Of a DNA stretch of 64,000 nt, positions 13,476-25,272 are shown piece after piece. This stretch comes from Leclercia sp. S52 (lineage in GTDB: Bacteria > Pseudomonadota > Gammaproteobacteria > Enterobacterales > Enterobacteriaceae). Position 1 is the first letter of the stretch. Every line of letters begins with the position of its first letter. A model generated the notes under the pieces. That model did no database searches, was not told where the DNA came from, and worked only from the letters and a program-made list of their open reading frames with translations. A program made the translations under genes and the position numbers. The DNA is taken from NCBI RefSeq assembly GCF_039727615.1, contig NZ_CP152474.1, positions 4,868,898 through 4,932,897 on the forward strand. The letters are read 5' to 3'.

Positions 13476-14405
13476 CTACCTCTGCTGACTTAAAAATTCA
13501 TCGATCTCATTGCGCCATGGTACAGAAGGTTGTGCGCCTGGACGCGTTACCGCAATGGCCGCTGCCGCATGGGCAAAACGGATCGCGGTATCCAGCTGCT
13601 CACCTTCCAGTAGCGCCGTGACCAGCGCACCATTAAAGGTATCGCCCGCCGCGATGGTATCCACCGCTTTCACCTTAAAGCCGGGAACGCGACGACCTTC
13701 TCCCTTGACGCTGGCCCAAACGCCACGACTGCCAAGGGTAATGATAACCGTACTGATGCCTTTCTGGTGCAGGGCTTGCGCCGCGCGCGCCGCATCGTCA
13801 TCGTTTTCGACACGAATGCCCGTCAGCTTTTCGGCTTCGGTTTCGTTAGGGGTGATGATATCCACCAGCGCCAGCAGCTCGTCTGATAATACACGGGCGG
13901 GCGCGGGATTAAGTACGACAGTGGTATGATTTTGATGGGCAATTTGCGCAGCCGCCAGCACGCTTTCAACCGGCGATTCCAGCTGCATCAGCAGAGCGTC
14001 TGCATCAGCGATACGCGCCTGTTGCGCCGCCACGCGTTCCGTCGTCAGCGCCGCGTTAGCACCCGCATGAATACCGATGACATTCTCCCCTTCCGCGTTG
14101 ACAAAAATCAGCGCCACGCCGGTAGATTCACCTTCCACCACGCTGACCGGCGCGATATCGATGTTGTCGCTTGCCAGCTGTTCGCGCACGCGCTCACCGG
14201 TATCGTCATCGCCGGTACAGGCGATAAAGGCGATGTTTGCGCCGCTGCGTCCGGCGGCGACCGCCTGGTTTGCGCCCTTGCCGCCAAAGGCGACCTGATA
14301 GCGATTGCCCGTTACGGTCTCGCCCTGCGTCGGGAAAGCGTCAAGGTTGAGAATGTGATCGGCATTAATACTGCCAAGGACGACAAGCTTACCTGCGGTT
14401 TTCAT
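13476..14405 (-). CDS. rbsK: Ribokinase
   Basis: Ribokinase phosphorylates ribose to ribose 5-phosphate. The PfkB-family signatures are present: GGKGANQAVAAGRSGANI near residue 42 and DTIAAGDTFNGAL, with the catalytic Asp, near 250. I use the ATG at 14405 (MKTAGKLVVLGSINADH), which aligns with the E. coli start and gives 309 residues; in-frame ATGs at 14408 and 14420 are alternatives. It lies between rbsB and rbsR. Confidence 0.95.
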   Translation of the reverse strand: MKTAGKLVVLGSINADHILNLDAFPTQGETVTGNRYQVAFGGKGANQAVAAGRSGANIAFIACTGDDDTGERVREQLASDNIDIAPVSVVEGESTGVALIFVNAEGENVIGIHAGANAALTTERVAAQQARIADADALLMQLESPVESVLAAAQIAHQNHTTVVLNPAPARVLSDELLALVDIITPNETEAEKLTGIRVENDDDAARAAQALHQKGISTVIITLGSRGVWASVKGEGRRVPGFKVKAVDTIAAGDTFNGALVTALLEGEQLDTAIRFAHAAAAIAVTRPGAQPSVPWRNEIDEFLSQQR

Positions 14406-14427
14406 CATTGAGGTGTCCATCTGAGAT

Positions 14428-14452
14428 CGCCACCGGTATTACCCGGTGGCGT
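14428..14452 (-). promoter_or_regulatory. Intercistronic hairpin between rbsB and rbsK
   Basis: GCCACCGGTATTACCCGGTGGC forms an eight-base-pair stem with a small loop and no T run. It stands in the 107-bp rbsB-rbsK gap, where it could stabilise the upstream rbsB message against 3' degradation; this role is inferred. Confidence 0.5.
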
Positions 14453-14512
14453 ATGCCACGCTTTTCTTTATATGTTGTCCTTCAGGCAGCCGGTAGCTGC
14501 CTGAATCGCATA

Positions 14513-15403
14513 TTACTGCTTGATGACCAGTTTCAGGTCAACAGGGTATTTAGCCTGAACTTTCTCGCCCTTCAGCACTTTGTCAGCAGTCTGCACGCCG
14601 GTCGCGCCGATCTGCTCCGGCAGCTGAGCAATGGTCGCAGCCAGTTTGCCATCGTTTACCGCTTTTTCACCATCCGGCGTGCCGTCAAATCCGACAACCA
14701 TCACATCAGATTTGCCTGCGGTTTGCAGGGCGCGCAGCGCGCCCAGCGCCATTTCGTCGTTCTGTGCGAATACCGCTTTAACGTCCGGGTGAGCGGTCAG
14801 CAGGTTCTGCATCACGTTCAGACCCTTAGTACGGTCGAAGTCTGCCGGCTGGCTGGCCAGCACGTTGAATTTGTGGGCAGCAACGGCCTGCTGGAAGCCT
14901 TCGCCACGCTCACGCGCTGCGGAAGTACCGGCAATGCCCTGCAGTTCGATAACTTTAGCGCCTTCACCCGCTTTCTTCGCAATGTAGTCACCGGCGATTT
15001 TACCGCCCAGCACGTTATCAGACGCAATGTGGCTGACCACTTCGCCTTTAGATGCCTGACGGTCCAGGGTGATCACCGGGATGTTGGCCTGGTTAGCCAT
15101 CTTCACGGCGTTACCTACCGCATCGGAATCGGTCGGGTTGATCAGCAGAATTTTGGTGCCGCGAACGGTTAAGTCCTGAACGTTAGCCAGCTCTTTCGCC
15201 GGGTTGTTCTGGGAGTCGAGGATCACCAGGTTGTAGCCCAGTTTGTCGGCTTCTTTCTGCGCACCATCCTTCAGGGAGACGAAGAACGGGTTGTTCAGGG
15301 TAGAAACCACCAGCGCGATAGTATCTTTCGCCATGGCGTTTGCACTCACAGTTGCGCTCAGCGCGACAGCAGAAACCAGGGTAGCCAGTTTTTTCATGTT
15401 CAT
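14513..15403 (-). CDS. rbsB: Periplasmic ribose-binding protein RbsB
   Basis: RbsB delivers ribose to RbsAC and is also the ligand for Trg-mediated chemotaxis. It has 296 residues, the E. coli length, and is nearly identical to it. The signal peptide [23 protein letters not shown] ends at about residue 25. The sugar-binding fold shows the [17 protein letters not shown] and [11 protein letters not shown] segments. A 27-bp gap separates it from rbsC. Confidence 0.97.
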   Translation of the reverse strand: MNMKKLATLVSAVALSATVSANAMAKDTIALVVSTLNNPFFVSLKDGAQKEADKLGYNLVILDSQNNPAKELANVQDLTVRGTKILLINPTDSDAVGNAVKMANQANIPVITLDRQASKGEVVSHIASDNVLGGKIAGDYIAKKAGEGAKVIELQGIAGTSAARERGEGFQQAVAAHKFNVLASQPADFDRTKGLNVMQNLLTAHPDVKAVFAQNDEMALGALRALQTAGKSDVMVVGFDGTPDGEKAVNDGKLAATIAQLPEQIGATGVQTADKVLKGEKVQAKYPVDLKLVIKQ

Positions 15404-15430
15404 ATCAAAGATGTCCTGTAGTGTCGTCAG

Positions 15431-16396
15431 TTACTGTTTTTTGTTGTCTACCAGTACCGCCAGCAAAATCACTACCGCTTTGACGATCATCTGGTAATAG
15501 GAAGAAACACCTAACAAATTCAAACCATTGTTCAGGAAGCCGAGGATCAGCGCACCGATCAGCGTCCCCACGATACGACCTTTACCCCCTGCCAGGCTGG
15601 TGCCGCCGAGCACCACCGCAGCGATGGCGTCCAGCTCATAACCCGTACCCGCAGTTGGCTGCGCGGAGGAGAGACGCGCCACCTCGATAATGCCCGCCAG
15701 CGAGGCCAGCAGGCCGCACAGGGAGTAGACGATAATTTTGACTTTATTGACGCTGATGCCGGACAGACGCGTTGCCGCTTCGTTACCGCCCAGAGCATAG
15801 ATATAGCGACCCAGACGGGTGTGATGCAGCATGTACCACGCCGCGAGGAACACCAGGCCCATGATCCAGACCGGCGTCGGGATACCCAGCGGGCGACCGA
15901 TACCGAACCAGCCAAACAGATCGGCGTTGTCGGTGAAGCCGGTGTTCACCGGGCTGCCGTTGGTGTAGACCATGGTCACACCGCGCAGCAGCAGCATCAT
16001 CACCAGGGTGGCAATAAACGCCTGCACGCGGCCTTTCGCCACAATCATTCCGGTGACAGCACCAATTGCGGCGCCCAGCGCCAGCGCCGCTGCTACGGCC
16101 ACCAGCGCGTTGACTTCAATCCCTACAATTGAAGCGGCAACCGCGCCGGTGAGCGCCAGCAGGGAACCGACGGACAGGTCGATACCCGACGTCAAAATCA
16201 CCAGCGTCATCCCCACCGCCATAATGGCGTTGACGGAAGTCTGCTGAAGAATGTTGAACAGGTTATTAACGGTAAAAAAGTTCGGGCTCATGGTGGAGAC
16301 AATCGCGATCAGCACCAGCAGGGCAATCAGCGATTTTTGTTCCAGCAGCCATGCCTTCGTGAAATAACGGCGTCCAGAAACAGCCTGGGTAGTCAT
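15431..16396 (-). CDS. rbsC: Ribose ABC transporter permease RbsC
   Basis: RbsC is the membrane subunit of the ribose importer. It has 321 residues, as in E. coli, with about ten hydrophobic segments. The conserved GIDLSVGSLLALTG loop is at about 69-82 and GRIVGTLIGALILG near residue 280. It follows rbsA by four bases and precedes rbsB. Confidence 0.96.
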   Translation of the reverse strand: MTTQAVSGRRYFTKAWLLEQKSLIALLVLIAIVSTMSPNFFTVNNLFNILQQTSVNAIMAVGMTLVILTSGIDLSVGSLLALTGAVAASIVGIEVNALVAVAAALALGAAIGAVTGMIVAKGRVQAFIATLVMMLLLRGVTMVYTNGSPVNTGFTDNADLFGWFGIGRPLGIPTPVWIMGLVFLAAWYMLHHTRLGRYIYALGGNEAATRLSGISVNKVKIIVYSLCGLLASLAGIIEVARLSSAQPTAGTGYELDAIAAVVLGGTSLAGGKGRIVGTLIGALILGFLNNGLNLLGVSSYYQMIVKAVVILLAVLVDNKKQ

Positions 16397-16400
16397 CTTC

Positions 16401-17908
16401 TTACTCCTGATCCACGCGATTAAGCTTGCCCACAGCGGCAGCCATCAGAATTTCCTGGGTGGCCTGCTCGCGACTGAATTCACCGCCGAGATGCCCTTCA
16501 TGCATGACGATAATGCGATCGCTCATGCCTAATACCTCTGGCATCTCGGAAGAGACCAGAATGATGCTCAGCCCGTCAGCCTTGAACTGGTTGATGAGCT
16601 GATAAATCTCTTTCTTCGCGCCAACGTCCACGCCGCGGGTTGGCTCATCGAGGATCAGCACCTTCGGACGGGTCATCAGGCCGCGGGCAATCGCCACTTT
16701 CTGCTGGTTACCGCCGGAGAGCAGACCGATTGCCTGTTCCATCGACGGGGTTTTGACGTTAAAGAGGCGGATAAAATCGCTGACGGCCTGCTGTTCGTCT
16801 TTATGCTTCAGGCCACCGCCGCTGCGGCTGAAGTAGCGCAGCGCGGTCAGGGACATGTTCTCTTTCACCGACATGCCCAGCACCAGGCCATCGCGCTTAC
16901 GGTCTTCGGAGATGTAGACGATACCGTTCGCCAGGCCATCCTGCGGCGTACGGGTGACAACCTCATGACCATCAAGGGTGACGTATCCGCTGGCGCGTGG
17001 ATTGGCGCCATACAGCACCTTCATCAGCTCGGTACGTCCGGCCCCCATCAGCCCGGCCACGCCGAGGATCTCCCCCCCTGGCGCAGGGTAAAGCTGACGT
17101 CATGCACCCCAGGGCCGCACAGATTATCGACCTTCAGGCGGATATCGCCCGGGGCCTTATCGATACGCGGATACTGGTCTTCCAGCTTACGTCCCACCAT
17201 CATCTCAATCAGCGTGTCTTCGGTGAGGGTCACCACTTCACGCTCGGCAATAAACTGCCCGTCGCGGAAGACGGTGACGTCATCGCAGATCTCGAAGATC
17301 TCTTTCATGCGGTGGGAGATATAGACGATGCCGCGCCCCTGCGCTTTCAGCTCGCGGATCACGCGGAACAGAGAGTCGGTTTCGGTATCGGTGAGGGCAT
17401 CTGTTGGCTCATCCATCACGATAACCCGCGATTCAAAGCTCAGGACCTTCGCGATCTCCACCATCTGCTGATCGCCGATGGAGAGTTCGCCCACCAGCCG
17501 ATCGCTTTTGAAGCGCAGGTTCAGCTTCGCCAGCAGCTTATCGGCTTCGGCATACATCTGTTTCCAGTCGATTTTGCCAAAGCGGTTAACGAACTCACGA
17601 CCGAGGAAGATGTTCTCCGCGATGGAGAGCTGCGGGATCAGGTTCAGCTCCTGGTGAATGATGCCGATCCCGGCCTCCTGGGAGGATTTCGGGCCGTTGA
17701 AGGTGGTCTCTTTCCCCAGCCACTGCAGCGAACCGGCGTCGCGTTGATAGATGCCGGTCAGCACTTTCATCATTGTGGATTTGCCGGCGCCGTTTTCACC
17801 CACCAGCGCCATCACGCGCCCGGCGTAGACATTCAGTGCGGCACCGGAGAGGGCTTTAACGCCCGGGAACGACTTATCGATCCCTTTCAGTTGCAGGAGT
17901 GCGTCCAT
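16401..17908 (-). pseudogene. rbsA: Ribose ABC transporter ATPase RbsA, frameshifted at a G7 run
   Basis: RbsA carries two ATPase domains that energise ribose import. In domain 1 the Walker [10 protein letters not shown], signature [10 protein letters not shown] and Walker [12 protein letters not shown] are seen; in domain 2 the signature [10 protein letters not shown] and [14 protein letters not shown]. The frame breaks between them, after VSFTLRQG, at seven G on the minus strand (17072-17078 on the plus strand). Five G would restore QGEILGVAG and about 501 residues; eight would also restore the frame. The start [11 protein letters not shown] at 17908 matches E. coli. Both halves are otherwise undamaged, so an error in the sequence is likely. 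Confidence 0.88.
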
Positions 17909-17915
17909 GATGGCC

Positions 17916-18335
17916 TCAGAAGGTGACGCCAGCACAGAGAATGATATTCGCATACGGGGAACACTCCCCGCTGCGGATAACCGCCTGGCTGTCAGCGGTA
18001 TTTTTCTTGAACTGCTCGTGCGTTATGTAACTTATTTTTATGGTGTTTCCCTGGTGGTGTTGCAGTTGCTTGATATGGCCAAGCAACGTTTCGTGGAGCT
18101 GCGGATTATGTTGTTGGATTTCCGTTGCGAGAATGGCTTCCTCAACCTGCATCTCGGTTGTCACCACGTCCAGCACCTGCATAAACGAGGGCACGCCCTG
18201 CGTTAACGCCAGATCAATACGCGTTGTGCTGTGGGGAATGGGTAAACCCGCATCACATACCACCAGCGTATCGGTATGCCCAAGACGGGAGATGACCGAT
18301 GAGACTTCAGAGTTGAGTACCGTGCCTTTCTTCAT
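17916..18335 (-). CDS. rbsD: D-ribose pyranase RbsD
   Basis: RbsD interconverts the pyranose and furanose forms of ribose so that ribokinase has its substrate. It has 139 residues, as in E. coli, and begins [20 protein letters not shown], including the conserved His20. It is the first gene of the rbs operon; rbsA starts seven bases after its stop codon. Confidence 0.97.
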   Translation of the reverse strand: MKKGTVLNSEVSSVISRLGHTDTLVVCDAGLPIPHSTTRIDLALTQGVPSFMQVLDVVTTEMQVEEAILATEIQQHNPQLHETLLGHIKQLQHHQGNTIKISYITHEQFKKNTADSQAVIRSGECSPYANIILCAGVTF

Positions 18336-18349
18336 TTTCTTGCTCCACT

Positions 18350-18365
18350 AGCGAAACGTTTCGCT
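18350..18365. promoter_or_regulatory. RbsR operator 1
   Basis: AGCGAAACGTTTCGCT is a perfect 16-bp palindrome of the LacI/PurR type with a central CG, lying just upstream of rbsD. It matches the E. coli rbs operator core. Confidence 0.85.
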
Positions 18366-18430
18366 GGCGTCAGTTTAATCTTACCGATGCGCAGAAAACC
18401 ACCATGGCGTTGCAGATTTGTGATCGTTGT

Positions 18431-18442
18431 CGAAACGTTTCG
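18431..18442. promoter_or_regulatory. Second RbsR/PurR-type operator
   Basis: CGAAACGTTTCG, followed by CT, repeats the core of operator 1 with the centres 79 bp apart, just under eight helical turns. Two sites could support looping by a tetrameric repressor. Confidence 0.65.
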
Positions 18443-18465
18443 CTAAGTGAAATGTAGACCGAAGA

Positions 18466-18540
18466 ATTGCCCGGCGGCGCTTCGCTTGCGCGGGCCTACG
18501 GGTGGGGTAGGCCGGGTAAGCGAAGCGCCACCCGGCATGT
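18466..18540. repeat. Pair of inverted REP units (BIME-like) after kup
   Basis: Two REP units in opposite orientation (GCCCGGCGGCGCTTCGCTTG and GTAGGCCGGGTAAGCGAAGC) lie between the 3' end of kup and the rbs control region. Confidence 0.75.
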
Positions 18541-18547
18541 TGCAGAA

Positions 18548-20416
18548 TTAAATCTCGACCTGGGTTCCTAACTCAATCACGCGGTTAGGCGGGATCTCGA
18601 ACTGGTCGGGCGCACGCAGGGCGTTACGCTGGAGAATAAGGTAGAGCTTGCCGCGCAGGCGCAGATACCACGGGCGTTTGCCGATGATCAGCGACTCGTG
18701 CGACATAAAGAATGACGTCTCCATCATCCGGCAGCTCAGGCCTTCCAGGCCGCATCGGTGGAACACTTCCTCCACGTTCGGGGTTTCGCGCCAGCCGTAG
18801 CTGGCCACCACCCGCCAGAAGGTAGGCGACAGCTGCTCTATCTGTACCCGGCGGACGTTATGCACATAGGGCGCATCTTCGGTACGCAGCGTCAGCAGGA
18901 TCACCCGCTCGTGCAGCACCTTGTTGTGCTTGAGGTTGTGCATCAGAGCAAACGGGATCACGTTCAGCGCCCGCGACATATAGACCGCGGTGCCCGGTAC
19001 GCGTACCGGCGGGGATTTCTCCAGCGAGGCAATCATCGCCTCCAGAGAATTACCGTGTTCATGCATCCGGCGCAACAGGCGGAAACGCTCGCTCTTCCAG
19101 GTGGTCATCACAATGAACATCACCAGCCCCAGCGTCAACGGCAGCCAGCCGCCGGAGACAATCTTGTCGAGGTTGGCCGAGAACAGCGGCACGTCAATAC
19201 AGAGGAAGCCGACCAGAATCATCCCCACGAGGAATTTATTCCAGTGCCAGTTCCGGTACGCCACCGTGGTGGAGAGGATCGAAGTCAGCACCATCGTTCC
19301 GGTCACGGCAATACCGTAGGCGGCCGCCAGGTTGCTGGAGTGCTCAAAGCTGACGATAACAATCACCACCGCGAAATAGAGCAGCCAGTTAATGAACGGG
19401 ATGTAGATCTGGCCCGACTCCATTTCCGACGTATGGATGATGCGCATCGGGGAGAGGTAACCCAGACGCACCGCCTGACGGGTCAGGGAGAAGACGCCTG
19501 AAATCACCGCCTGGGAGGCAATCACGGTCGCCAGGGTCGCGAGGATCAGCATCGGCACCAGCGCCCAGTCCGGTGCCAGCAGGAAGAACGGGTTTTTAAT
19601 CGCTTCAGGATGTTTGAGCAGCAGCGCGCCCTGGCCGAAGTAGTTCAGCACCAGCGACGGCAGCACCACGATAAACCAGGCCACGCGAATAGGCAGTTTG
19701 CCGAAGTGCCCCATATCGGCATACAGCGCCTCTACCCCGGTGATGGACAGCACCACGGCGCCCAGGGCGATAAACGACACGGTTTTGTATTCAAGGAAGA
19801 AGTGCACCGCCCACATCGGGTTCAGGGCATGCAGCACGTCCGGGTTAGCAATAATGCTGCGTAATCCCAGCACCGCCAGGATCAGGAACCAGGCCAGCAT
19901 AATCGGCGCAAAGAGTTTCCCCACCAGCCCGGTGCCGTGTTTCTGAATCACAAACAGCAGGGTCAGCACAATGATGGCCAGCGGAACCACCCACTCATCG
20001 AGCTGCGGCGCGATAATCTCCAGCCCTTCGATTGCCGAGAGCACGGAGATCGCCGGCGTGATCACCACTTCGCCATAGAAGAAGCTGCCGCCAATCAGCC
20101 CGATAATCACCAGGAAGGAGGTCATTTTGGGCGAGGTGTTGCGCCCGGCCAGCGACATTAAGGTCAGGATCCCACCTTCACCGGCGTTATCCGCCCGCAT
20201 GACGAAGGAGAGATATTTAACGGAGACTACTAAGATCAGGAGCCAAAAAATGAGAGACAAAAAACCAAAAACAGCGTCGCGTTCCACGCCAAAACCAAAC
20301 TGCCCGGACAAACATTCACGAAGCGTATAAAGCGGGCTGGTGCCGATATCACCGTAGACAACCCCGATCGCCGCGAGCGTTATAGCGGGTAATGATTGCT
20401 TATTATCAGTGCTCAT
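18548..20416 (-). CDS. kup: Low-affinity potassium transporter Kup
   Basis: Kup is a K+/H+ symporter of the KUP/HAK/KT family, important at low pH. It has 622 residues, as in E. coli, with about 12 hydrophobic segments in the first 440 residues and a cytoplasmic C-terminal domain. The family motif [17 protein letters not shown] is at about 18-34. It is divergent from ravA across 222 bp. Confidence 0.97.
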   Translation of the reverse strand: MSTDNKQSLPAITLAAIGVVYGDIGTSPLYTLRECLSGQFGFGVERDAVFGFLSLIFWLLILVVSVKYLSFVMRADNAGEGGILTLMSLAGRNTSPKMTSFLVIIGLIGGSFFYGEVVITPAISVLSAIEGLEIIAPQLDEWVVPLAIIVLTLLFVIQKHGTGLVGKLFAPIMLAWFLILAVLGLRSIIANPDVLHALNPMWAVHFFLEYKTVSFIALGAVVLSITGVEALYADMGHFGKLPIRVAWFIVVLPSLVLNYFGQGALLLKHPEAIKNPFFLLAPDWALVPMLILATLATVIASQAVISGVFSLTRQAVRLGYLSPMRIIHTSEMESGQIYIPFINWLLYFAVVIVIVSFEHSSNLAAAYGIAVTGTMVLTSILSTTVAYRNWHWNKFLVGMILVGFLCIDVPLFSANLDKIVSGGWLPLTLGLVMFIVMTTWKSERFRLLRRMHEHGNSLEAMIASLEKSPPVRVPGTAVYMSRALNVIPFALMHNLKHNKVLHERVILLTLRTEDAPYVHNVRRVQIEQLSPTFWRVVASYGWRETPNVEEVFHRCGLEGLSCRMMETSFFMSHESLIIGKRPWYLRLRGKLYLILQRNALRAPDQFEIPPNRVIELGTQVEI

Positions 20417-20638
20417 AGACTAGTCTTTTCGTTTATATAACAAATGTGTGCTTAGTCCCTTGGCCCACAAAAAGCGCACAGTATGCACGATTAATCGTAG
20501 AATCGTACCCCTAAATGCACCGTCATTAACATAGCGCAAAGAAAATAGCACCGTAGTTCAGTCTATTACCAGCCCCGAACGAAACGTCTATACTCGCTTC
20601 AATTAGCCGGGTATACGGCGAAAGGATGCAAAACAATT

Positions 20639-22135
20639 ATGGCTCACACTCATTTATTAGCAGAAAGAATTTCCCGTCTCAGCGGCGCGCTGGAAAAAGG
20701 GCTATTTGAACGTAGCCACGCCATCCGCCTCTGTTTACTGGCGGCACTGAGCGGCGAAAGCGTCTTTCTGCTGGGGCCACCCGGCATTGCAAAAAGCCTC
20801 ATTGCCCGCCGGCTGAAATTCGCGTTTCAGCATGCCAGAGCCTTTGAGTATCTGATGACCCGCTTTTCCACGCCGGAAGAGGTGTTCGGCCCGCTCTCCA
20901 TCCAAGCGCTTAAAGATGAAGGACGCTATGAACGTTTAACGGCGGGCTATCTGCCGGAAGCGGAGATCGTTTTTCTCGATGAAATCTGGAAAGCCGGCCC
21001 GGCGATCCTCAATACCCTGCTCACCGCCATCAACGAACGCCGGTTCCGCAATGGCGCACATGAGGGGAAAATCCCGATGCGCCTGCTGGTAGCGGCCTCC
21101 AACGAACTGCCGGAAGCCGACAGCAGTCTCGAAGCCTTATATGACCGCATGCTGATCCGCCTGTGGCTCGACAAAGTACAGGACAAAGCGAACTTCCGCT
21201 CGCTGCTGATTAGCCAGCAGGATGAGAACGATAACCCGGTACCTGCCGCATTGCAGGTGACGGACGAGGAGTACCAGCAGTGGCAGCAGGACATCGGTAA
21301 AATCAAACTGCCGGATGCGGTGTTTGACCTGGTCTTTATGCTGCGCCAGCAGCTGGATGCCCTGCCGGGTGCGCCTTACGTCTCCGATCGTCGCTGGAAG
21401 AAAGCCATTCGCCTGCTGCAGGCCAGCGCCCTGTTCAGCGGTCGCGATGCGGTTGCCCCTATCGATCTGATCCTGCTGAAAGATTGCCTGTGGCATGACG
21501 CCAACGGTATGAACCTGATGCAGCAGCAACTTGAAATATTGATGACCGGGCACGCCTGGGGGCAGCAGGAGATGCTGAACCAGCTCGGGGCCATCACCCA
21601 GCGCCGTCTTCAGCTTCAGCAGCAGCAAAGCGACAAAACCGCCCTGCGCGTCAACCGTCAGAGCGGCATGTTTGCCCGGCGTCCGCACTACGAACTACCG
21701 GCCGAACTGAGCGAGACCACCCTGACGCTGCTCCTCCAGCAGCCGCTTAAGCTCCATGATATGCAGGTGATTCACATCACCATTGAGCGCGAAGCCCTGT
21801 CGCTGTGGCTGACCAAAGGCGGCGAGATCCGCGGCAAGCTCAACGGCATCGGTTTTGCCCAGCAGCTCAATATGGAAGTGGACGGCAGTCTGCATCTGGT
21901 GATCCGCGACGTCAGCCTGCAGGGATCGCGCCTTGCGCTGCCCGGCACTGCCTCTGATAGCGTCCCGGAAGAGATCAAACAGCAGCTGGAAGCGCTGGAT
22001 AACCAGTGGCACCTGCAGCATACCCGCTTCAGCGAGCAGCAGAAATGCCTGTTTATCCACAGTGACTGGCTGGGCCGGATTGAATCGAGCCTGCAGGATG
22101 TAAGCGCGCAGATCAAACAGGCGCGTCAATGCTGA
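20639..22135 (+). CDS. ravA: MoxR-type AAA+ ATPase RavA
   Basis: RavA forms hexamers that interact with lysine decarboxylase LdcI and with ViaA, and modulates respiratory complexes. The Walker [11 protein letters not shown] is at about 43-52 and Walker [11 protein letters not shown] near 110; the C-terminal LARA/triple-helical part follows. 498 residues, as in E. coli. Its end overlaps the start of viaA by seven bases. Confidence 0.97.
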   Translation: MAHTHLLAERISRLSGALEKGLFERSHAIRLCLLAALSGESVFLLGPPGIAKSLIARRLKFAFQHARAFEYLMTRFSTPEEVFGPLSIQALKDEGRYERLTAGYLPEAEIVFLDEIWKAGPAILNTLLTAINERRFRNGAHEGKIPMRLLVAASNELPEADSSLEALYDRMLIRLWLDKVQDKANFRSLLISQQDENDNPVPAALQVTDEEYQQWQQDIGKIKLPDAVFDLVFMLRQQLDALPGAPYVSDRRWKKAIRLLQASALFSGRDAVAPIDLILLKDCLWHDANGMNLMQQQLEILMTGHAWGQQEMLNQLGAITQRRLQLQQQQSDKTALRVNRQSGMFARRPHYELPAELSETTLTLLLQQPLKLHDMQVIHITIEREALSLWLTKGGEIRGKLNGIGFAQQLNMEVDGSLHLVIRDVSLQGSRLALPGTASDSVPEEIKQQLEALDNQWHLQHTRFSEQQKCLFIHSDWLGRIESSLQDVSAQIKQARQC

Positions 22136-23580
22136 CGCTGGACACGCTCAACATCATGCTTGCCGTCGGTGAGGAGGGCATGATCGAAGAGATCATCCTC
22201 ACCCTGCTGGCCTCACCGCAGCTGGCAGTTTTTTTCGAAAAATTCCCGCGGCTTAAAACTGCCATTACTGACGATCTTCCGCGCTGGCGGGAAAATTTAC
22301 GCAAAAGACTGAAAGATACCCGCGTCCCGCCAGAGCTGACCGAAGAGGTGATGTGCTATCAGCAGAGCCAGCTGCTCTCCACGCCCCAGCTGATCGTCCA
22401 GTTGCCGCAGATTTTAACCCTGCTGGACAGGGTTCACTCCCCGTACGCCAGCCAGGCCCGGCAGCTGGTGGTGGATAACGCCACCTTTACGCCCGCCCTG
22501 CATACCCTGTTTTTACAGCGCTGGCGGTTGAGCCTGGTGGTGCAGGCCACCTCCCTGAATCAGCAGCTGCTGGAAGAGGAGCGCGAACAGCTGCTCAGCG
22601 AAGTGCAGGAGCGCATGACCTTAGCCGGGGCCCTGGAGCCGGTACTGGTGGAGAATGAAAACGCCGCCGGTCGCCTGTGGGATATGAGCGCCGGTCAGCT
22701 CAAACGCGGGGACTATCAGCTTATTGTTCGCTATGGCGACTTTCTGGCGCAGCAGCCGGAGCTGATGCAGCTGGCAGAACAGCTGGGCCGTTCCCGGGAG
22801 GCGAAGTCGGTGCCAAAAAAGGATGCCCCGCTGGAAACCTTCCGCACCCTGGTGCGCGAGCCGGCGACGGTGCCGGAGCAGGTAGATGGACTGCAGCAGA
22901 GCGACGATATTCTGCGTCTGCTGCCGCCCGAGCTGGCCACCCTGGGTATCACCGAGCTGGAGTATGAATTTTACCGTCGGCTGGTGGAGAAGCAGCTTCT
23001 GACCTACCGGCTGCACGGCGATGCCTGGCGGGAGAAGGTCAGCCAGCGCCCGGCCGTGCATCAGGATTTCGACGAACAGCCCCGCGGGCCGTTTATCGTC
23101 TGCGTGGATACCTCCGGTTCGATGGGTGGCTTCAATGAGCAGTGCGCTAAAGCCTTTTGCCTGGCGCTGATGCGCGTGGCGCTCGCCGACAGACGGCGCT
23201 GCTTTATTATGCTCTTTTCCAGCGAGGTGGTGGGCTACGAGCTGTCGGGCCAGCACGGCCTCGAGCAGGCGATCCGCTTCTTAAGCCAGCGCTTTCGCGG
23301 CGGCACCGATCTCGCCAGCTGTTTTCGCGCCATTATCGAGCGCATGCAGGGCGGAGAGTGGTATGACGCCGACGCAGTGGTGATCTCGGATTTTATTGCC
23401 CAGCGGCTGCCGGATGAGGTGGTGAGTAAGGTGAAGGTGTTGCAGCGGGAACATCAGCACCGTTTTCACGCGGTGGCGATGTCCACACATGGAAAACCCG
23501 GCATCATGCGCATCTTCGATCATATCTGGCGCTTTGATACCGGGTTGCGTAGCCGCCTGCTGCGGCGCTGGAAACGCTAA
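22129..23580 (+). CDS. viaA: ViaA, von Willebrand factor A-domain partner of RavA
   Basis: ViaA has a C-terminal vWA domain with the metal-site motif [10 protein letters not shown] near residue 325 and a helical N-terminal domain. It stimulates the ATPase of RavA. 483 residues, as in E. coli. The overlap with ravA indicates an operon. It is convergent with asnA, whose stop codon adjoins its own at 23580/23581. Confidence 0.96.
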   Translation: MLTLDTLNIMLAVGEEGMIEEIILTLLASPQLAVFFEKFPRLKTAITDDLPRWRENLRKRLKDTRVPPELTEEVMCYQQSQLLSTPQLIVQLPQILTLLDRVHSPYASQARQLVVDNATFTPALHTLFLQRWRLSLVVQATSLNQQLLEEEREQLLSEVQERMTLAGALEPVLVENENAAGRLWDMSAGQLKRGDYQLIVRYGDFLAQQPELMQLAEQLGRSREAKSVPKKDAPLETFRTLVREPATVPEQVDGLQQSDDILRLLPPELATLGITELEYEFYRRLVEKQLLTYRLHGDAWREKVSQRPAVHQDFDEQPRGPFIVCVDTSGSMGGFNEQCAKAFCLALMRVALADRRRCFIMLFSSEVVGYELSGQHGLEQAIRFLSQRFRGGTDLASCFRAIIERMQGGEWYDADAVVISDFIAQRLPDEVVSKVKVLQREHQHRFHAVAMSTHGKPGIMRIFDHIWRFDTGLRSRLLRRWKR

Positions 23581-24573
23581 TTACAGCAGCGCATCCACGC
23601 TATCACGAACCTGCTGTGGCCATACGCCACACTGAACCTGGCCGATGTGGGAGAGCTGCAGCAGTAACATGGTCAGACGAGACTGGCCAATGCCGCCGCC
23701 GATGGTCTGCGGCATCTCACCGCGCAGCAGCGCCTGGTGCCACTCCAGCTTGAGACGATCTTCGTCACCGGTGATCGCCAGCTGACGCTGCAGGGCTTCG
23801 GCATCGACGCGGATCCCCATGGAAGAGAGTTCAAACGCATCTTCCAGAACCGGGTTCCACACCAGAATATCGCCGTTCAGGCCCGCCAGGCCGCTCTCGC
23901 CTTCACTGCTCCAGTCATCATAATCCGGCGCACGAACGTCGTGGCGCTGACCATGAGACAGTTTGCCGCCGATACCAATCAGGAACACGGCACCCAGCTC
24001 TTTAGCGATAGCACGCTCACGGCCTTTGGCATCCAGATCCGGGAAGCGGGTCAGCAGCTCCTGGCTGTGAACAAACTGGATCGTCTCCGGCAGGAACGGG
24101 GTCAGACCAAACTCTTTGCTGACCGCCGCTTCGGTTTCTTTGATCCCGGCATAAATGGCTTCTACCGTCGCTTTCAGCGTACGGGTATGACGTTCGCCAT
24201 CACCCATCACGCGTTCCCAGTCCCACTGGTCAACGTAAACAGAGTGAATGGCGGTAAGCCGGTCTTCATCGGGGCGAAGGGCTTTCATGTGCGTGTAAAG
24301 CCCTTCGCCCGCGCTGAAGTCGTGTTGTCCCAGGGTTTGACGCTTCCACTTCGCGAGGGAATGAACCACTTCGAACTGGGCGTCTGGCAGTGTTTTCACT
24401 TTCACCTGTACCGCTTTTTCGCAACCAGACAGGTTGTCCTGCGTCCCGTCACCCACGCGGCTTAAGATCGGCGCCTGGACTTCAATAAGACCGAGCTTCT
24501 CTTCCAGCTGGCGGGAAAAATGGGATTTAACGAAACTGATCTGGCGTTGTTGTGCGATGTAAGCGGTTTTCAT
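23581..24573 (-). CDS. asnA: Aspartate-ammonia ligase AsnA
   Basis: AsnA makes asparagine from aspartate, ammonia and ATP and resembles the catalytic core of class II aminoacyl-tRNA synthetases. 330 residues, as in E. coli, beginning [20 protein letters not shown]. The C-terminal motif [15 protein letters not shown] binds ATP. It is divergent from asnC, which activates it in E. coli in the absence of asparagine. Confidence 0.97.
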   Translation of the reverse strand: MKTAYIAQQRQISFVKSHFSRQLEEKLGLIEVQAPILSRVGDGTQDNLSGCEKAVQVKVKTLPDAQFEVVHSLAKWKRQTLGQHDFSAGEGLYTHMKALRPDEDRLTAIHSVYVDQWDWERVMGDGERHTRTLKATVEAIYAGIKETEAAVSKEFGLTPFLPETIQFVHSQELLTRFPDLDAKGRERAIAKELGAVFLIGIGGKLSHGQRHDVRAPDYDDWSSEGESGLAGLNGDILVWNPVLEDAFELSSMGIRVDAEALQRQLAITGDEDRLKLEWHQALLRGEMPQTIGGGIGQSRLTMLLLQLSHIGQVQCGVWPQQVRDSVDALL

Positions 24574-24724
24574 TATTTATACTCCTGCGTCCTGTTGGCA
24601 TTGATTAAGCAACAAAAAAAGAAGCTCTTTCAATAATCCAACAATAAAACTCCGCTATCACTTTTGATTCGATAAAATTACCCGCTAAAATAGAATGATT
24701 CATTAATCTTCATAAGAAAAAGCT

Positions 24725-25183
24725 ATGGAAAATTATCAGATCGACAATCTGGACCGCGGCATCCTTGAGGCCCTGATGGCTAACGCTCGTACCGCCTATG
24801 CCGAACTGGCCAAACAGTTTGGCGTCAGCCCGGGCACCATTCATGTACGCGTAGAGAAGATGAAGCAGGCGGGGATCATCACCGGGGCGCATATCGACGT
24901 CAGCCCGAAGCAGCTGGGGTACGACGTCTGCTGCTTTATCGGCATTATCCTTAAGAGTGCGAAAGATTACCCTTCGGCGCTGGCCAGGCTGAATGCGCTG
25001 GATGAGGTGACCGAGGCCTACTACACCACCGGCCACTACAGCATCTTTATTAAGGTGATGTGCCGCTCGATCGACGCCCTGCAGCAGGTACTTATCAACA
25101 AGATCCAAACAATCGATGAAATTCAGTCCACCGAGACCCTGATCTCCCTTCAGAACCCGATCATGCGCACCATCCGCCCATGA
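24725..25183 (+). CDS. asnC: Asparagine-responsive regulator AsnC
   Basis: AsnC is the founding member of the Lrp/AsnC family. The N-terminal helix-turn-helix spans about residues 20-45 (AELAKQFGVSPGTIHVRVEK), followed by the ligand-binding RAM domain. 152 residues, as in E. coli. It lies between asnA and mioC and can also influence transcription towards oriC. Confidence 0.97.
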   Translation: MENYQIDNLDRGILEALMANARTAYAELAKQFGVSPGTIHVRVEKMKQAGIITGAHIDVSPKQLGYDVCCFIGIILKSAKDYPSALARLNALDEVTEAYYTTGHYSIFIKVMCRSIDALQQVLINKIQTIDEIQSTETLISLQNPIMRTIRP

Positions 25184-25204
25184 TCGGGCAAATTCATACC
25201 CACA

Positions 25205-25213
25205 TTTTCCACA
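25205..25213 (+). promoter_or_regulatory. DnaA box in the mioC promoter
   Basis: TTTTCCACA, one mismatch from TTATCCACA, lies 60 bases before mioC. In E. coli a DnaA box here represses mioC transcription, which reads into oriC. Confidence 0.6.
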
Positions 25214-25272
25214 GGTAGATCCCAGCTCGCTCACAGCGTACAATGATCCCTCTTTATATGAGCGAGCGATCC

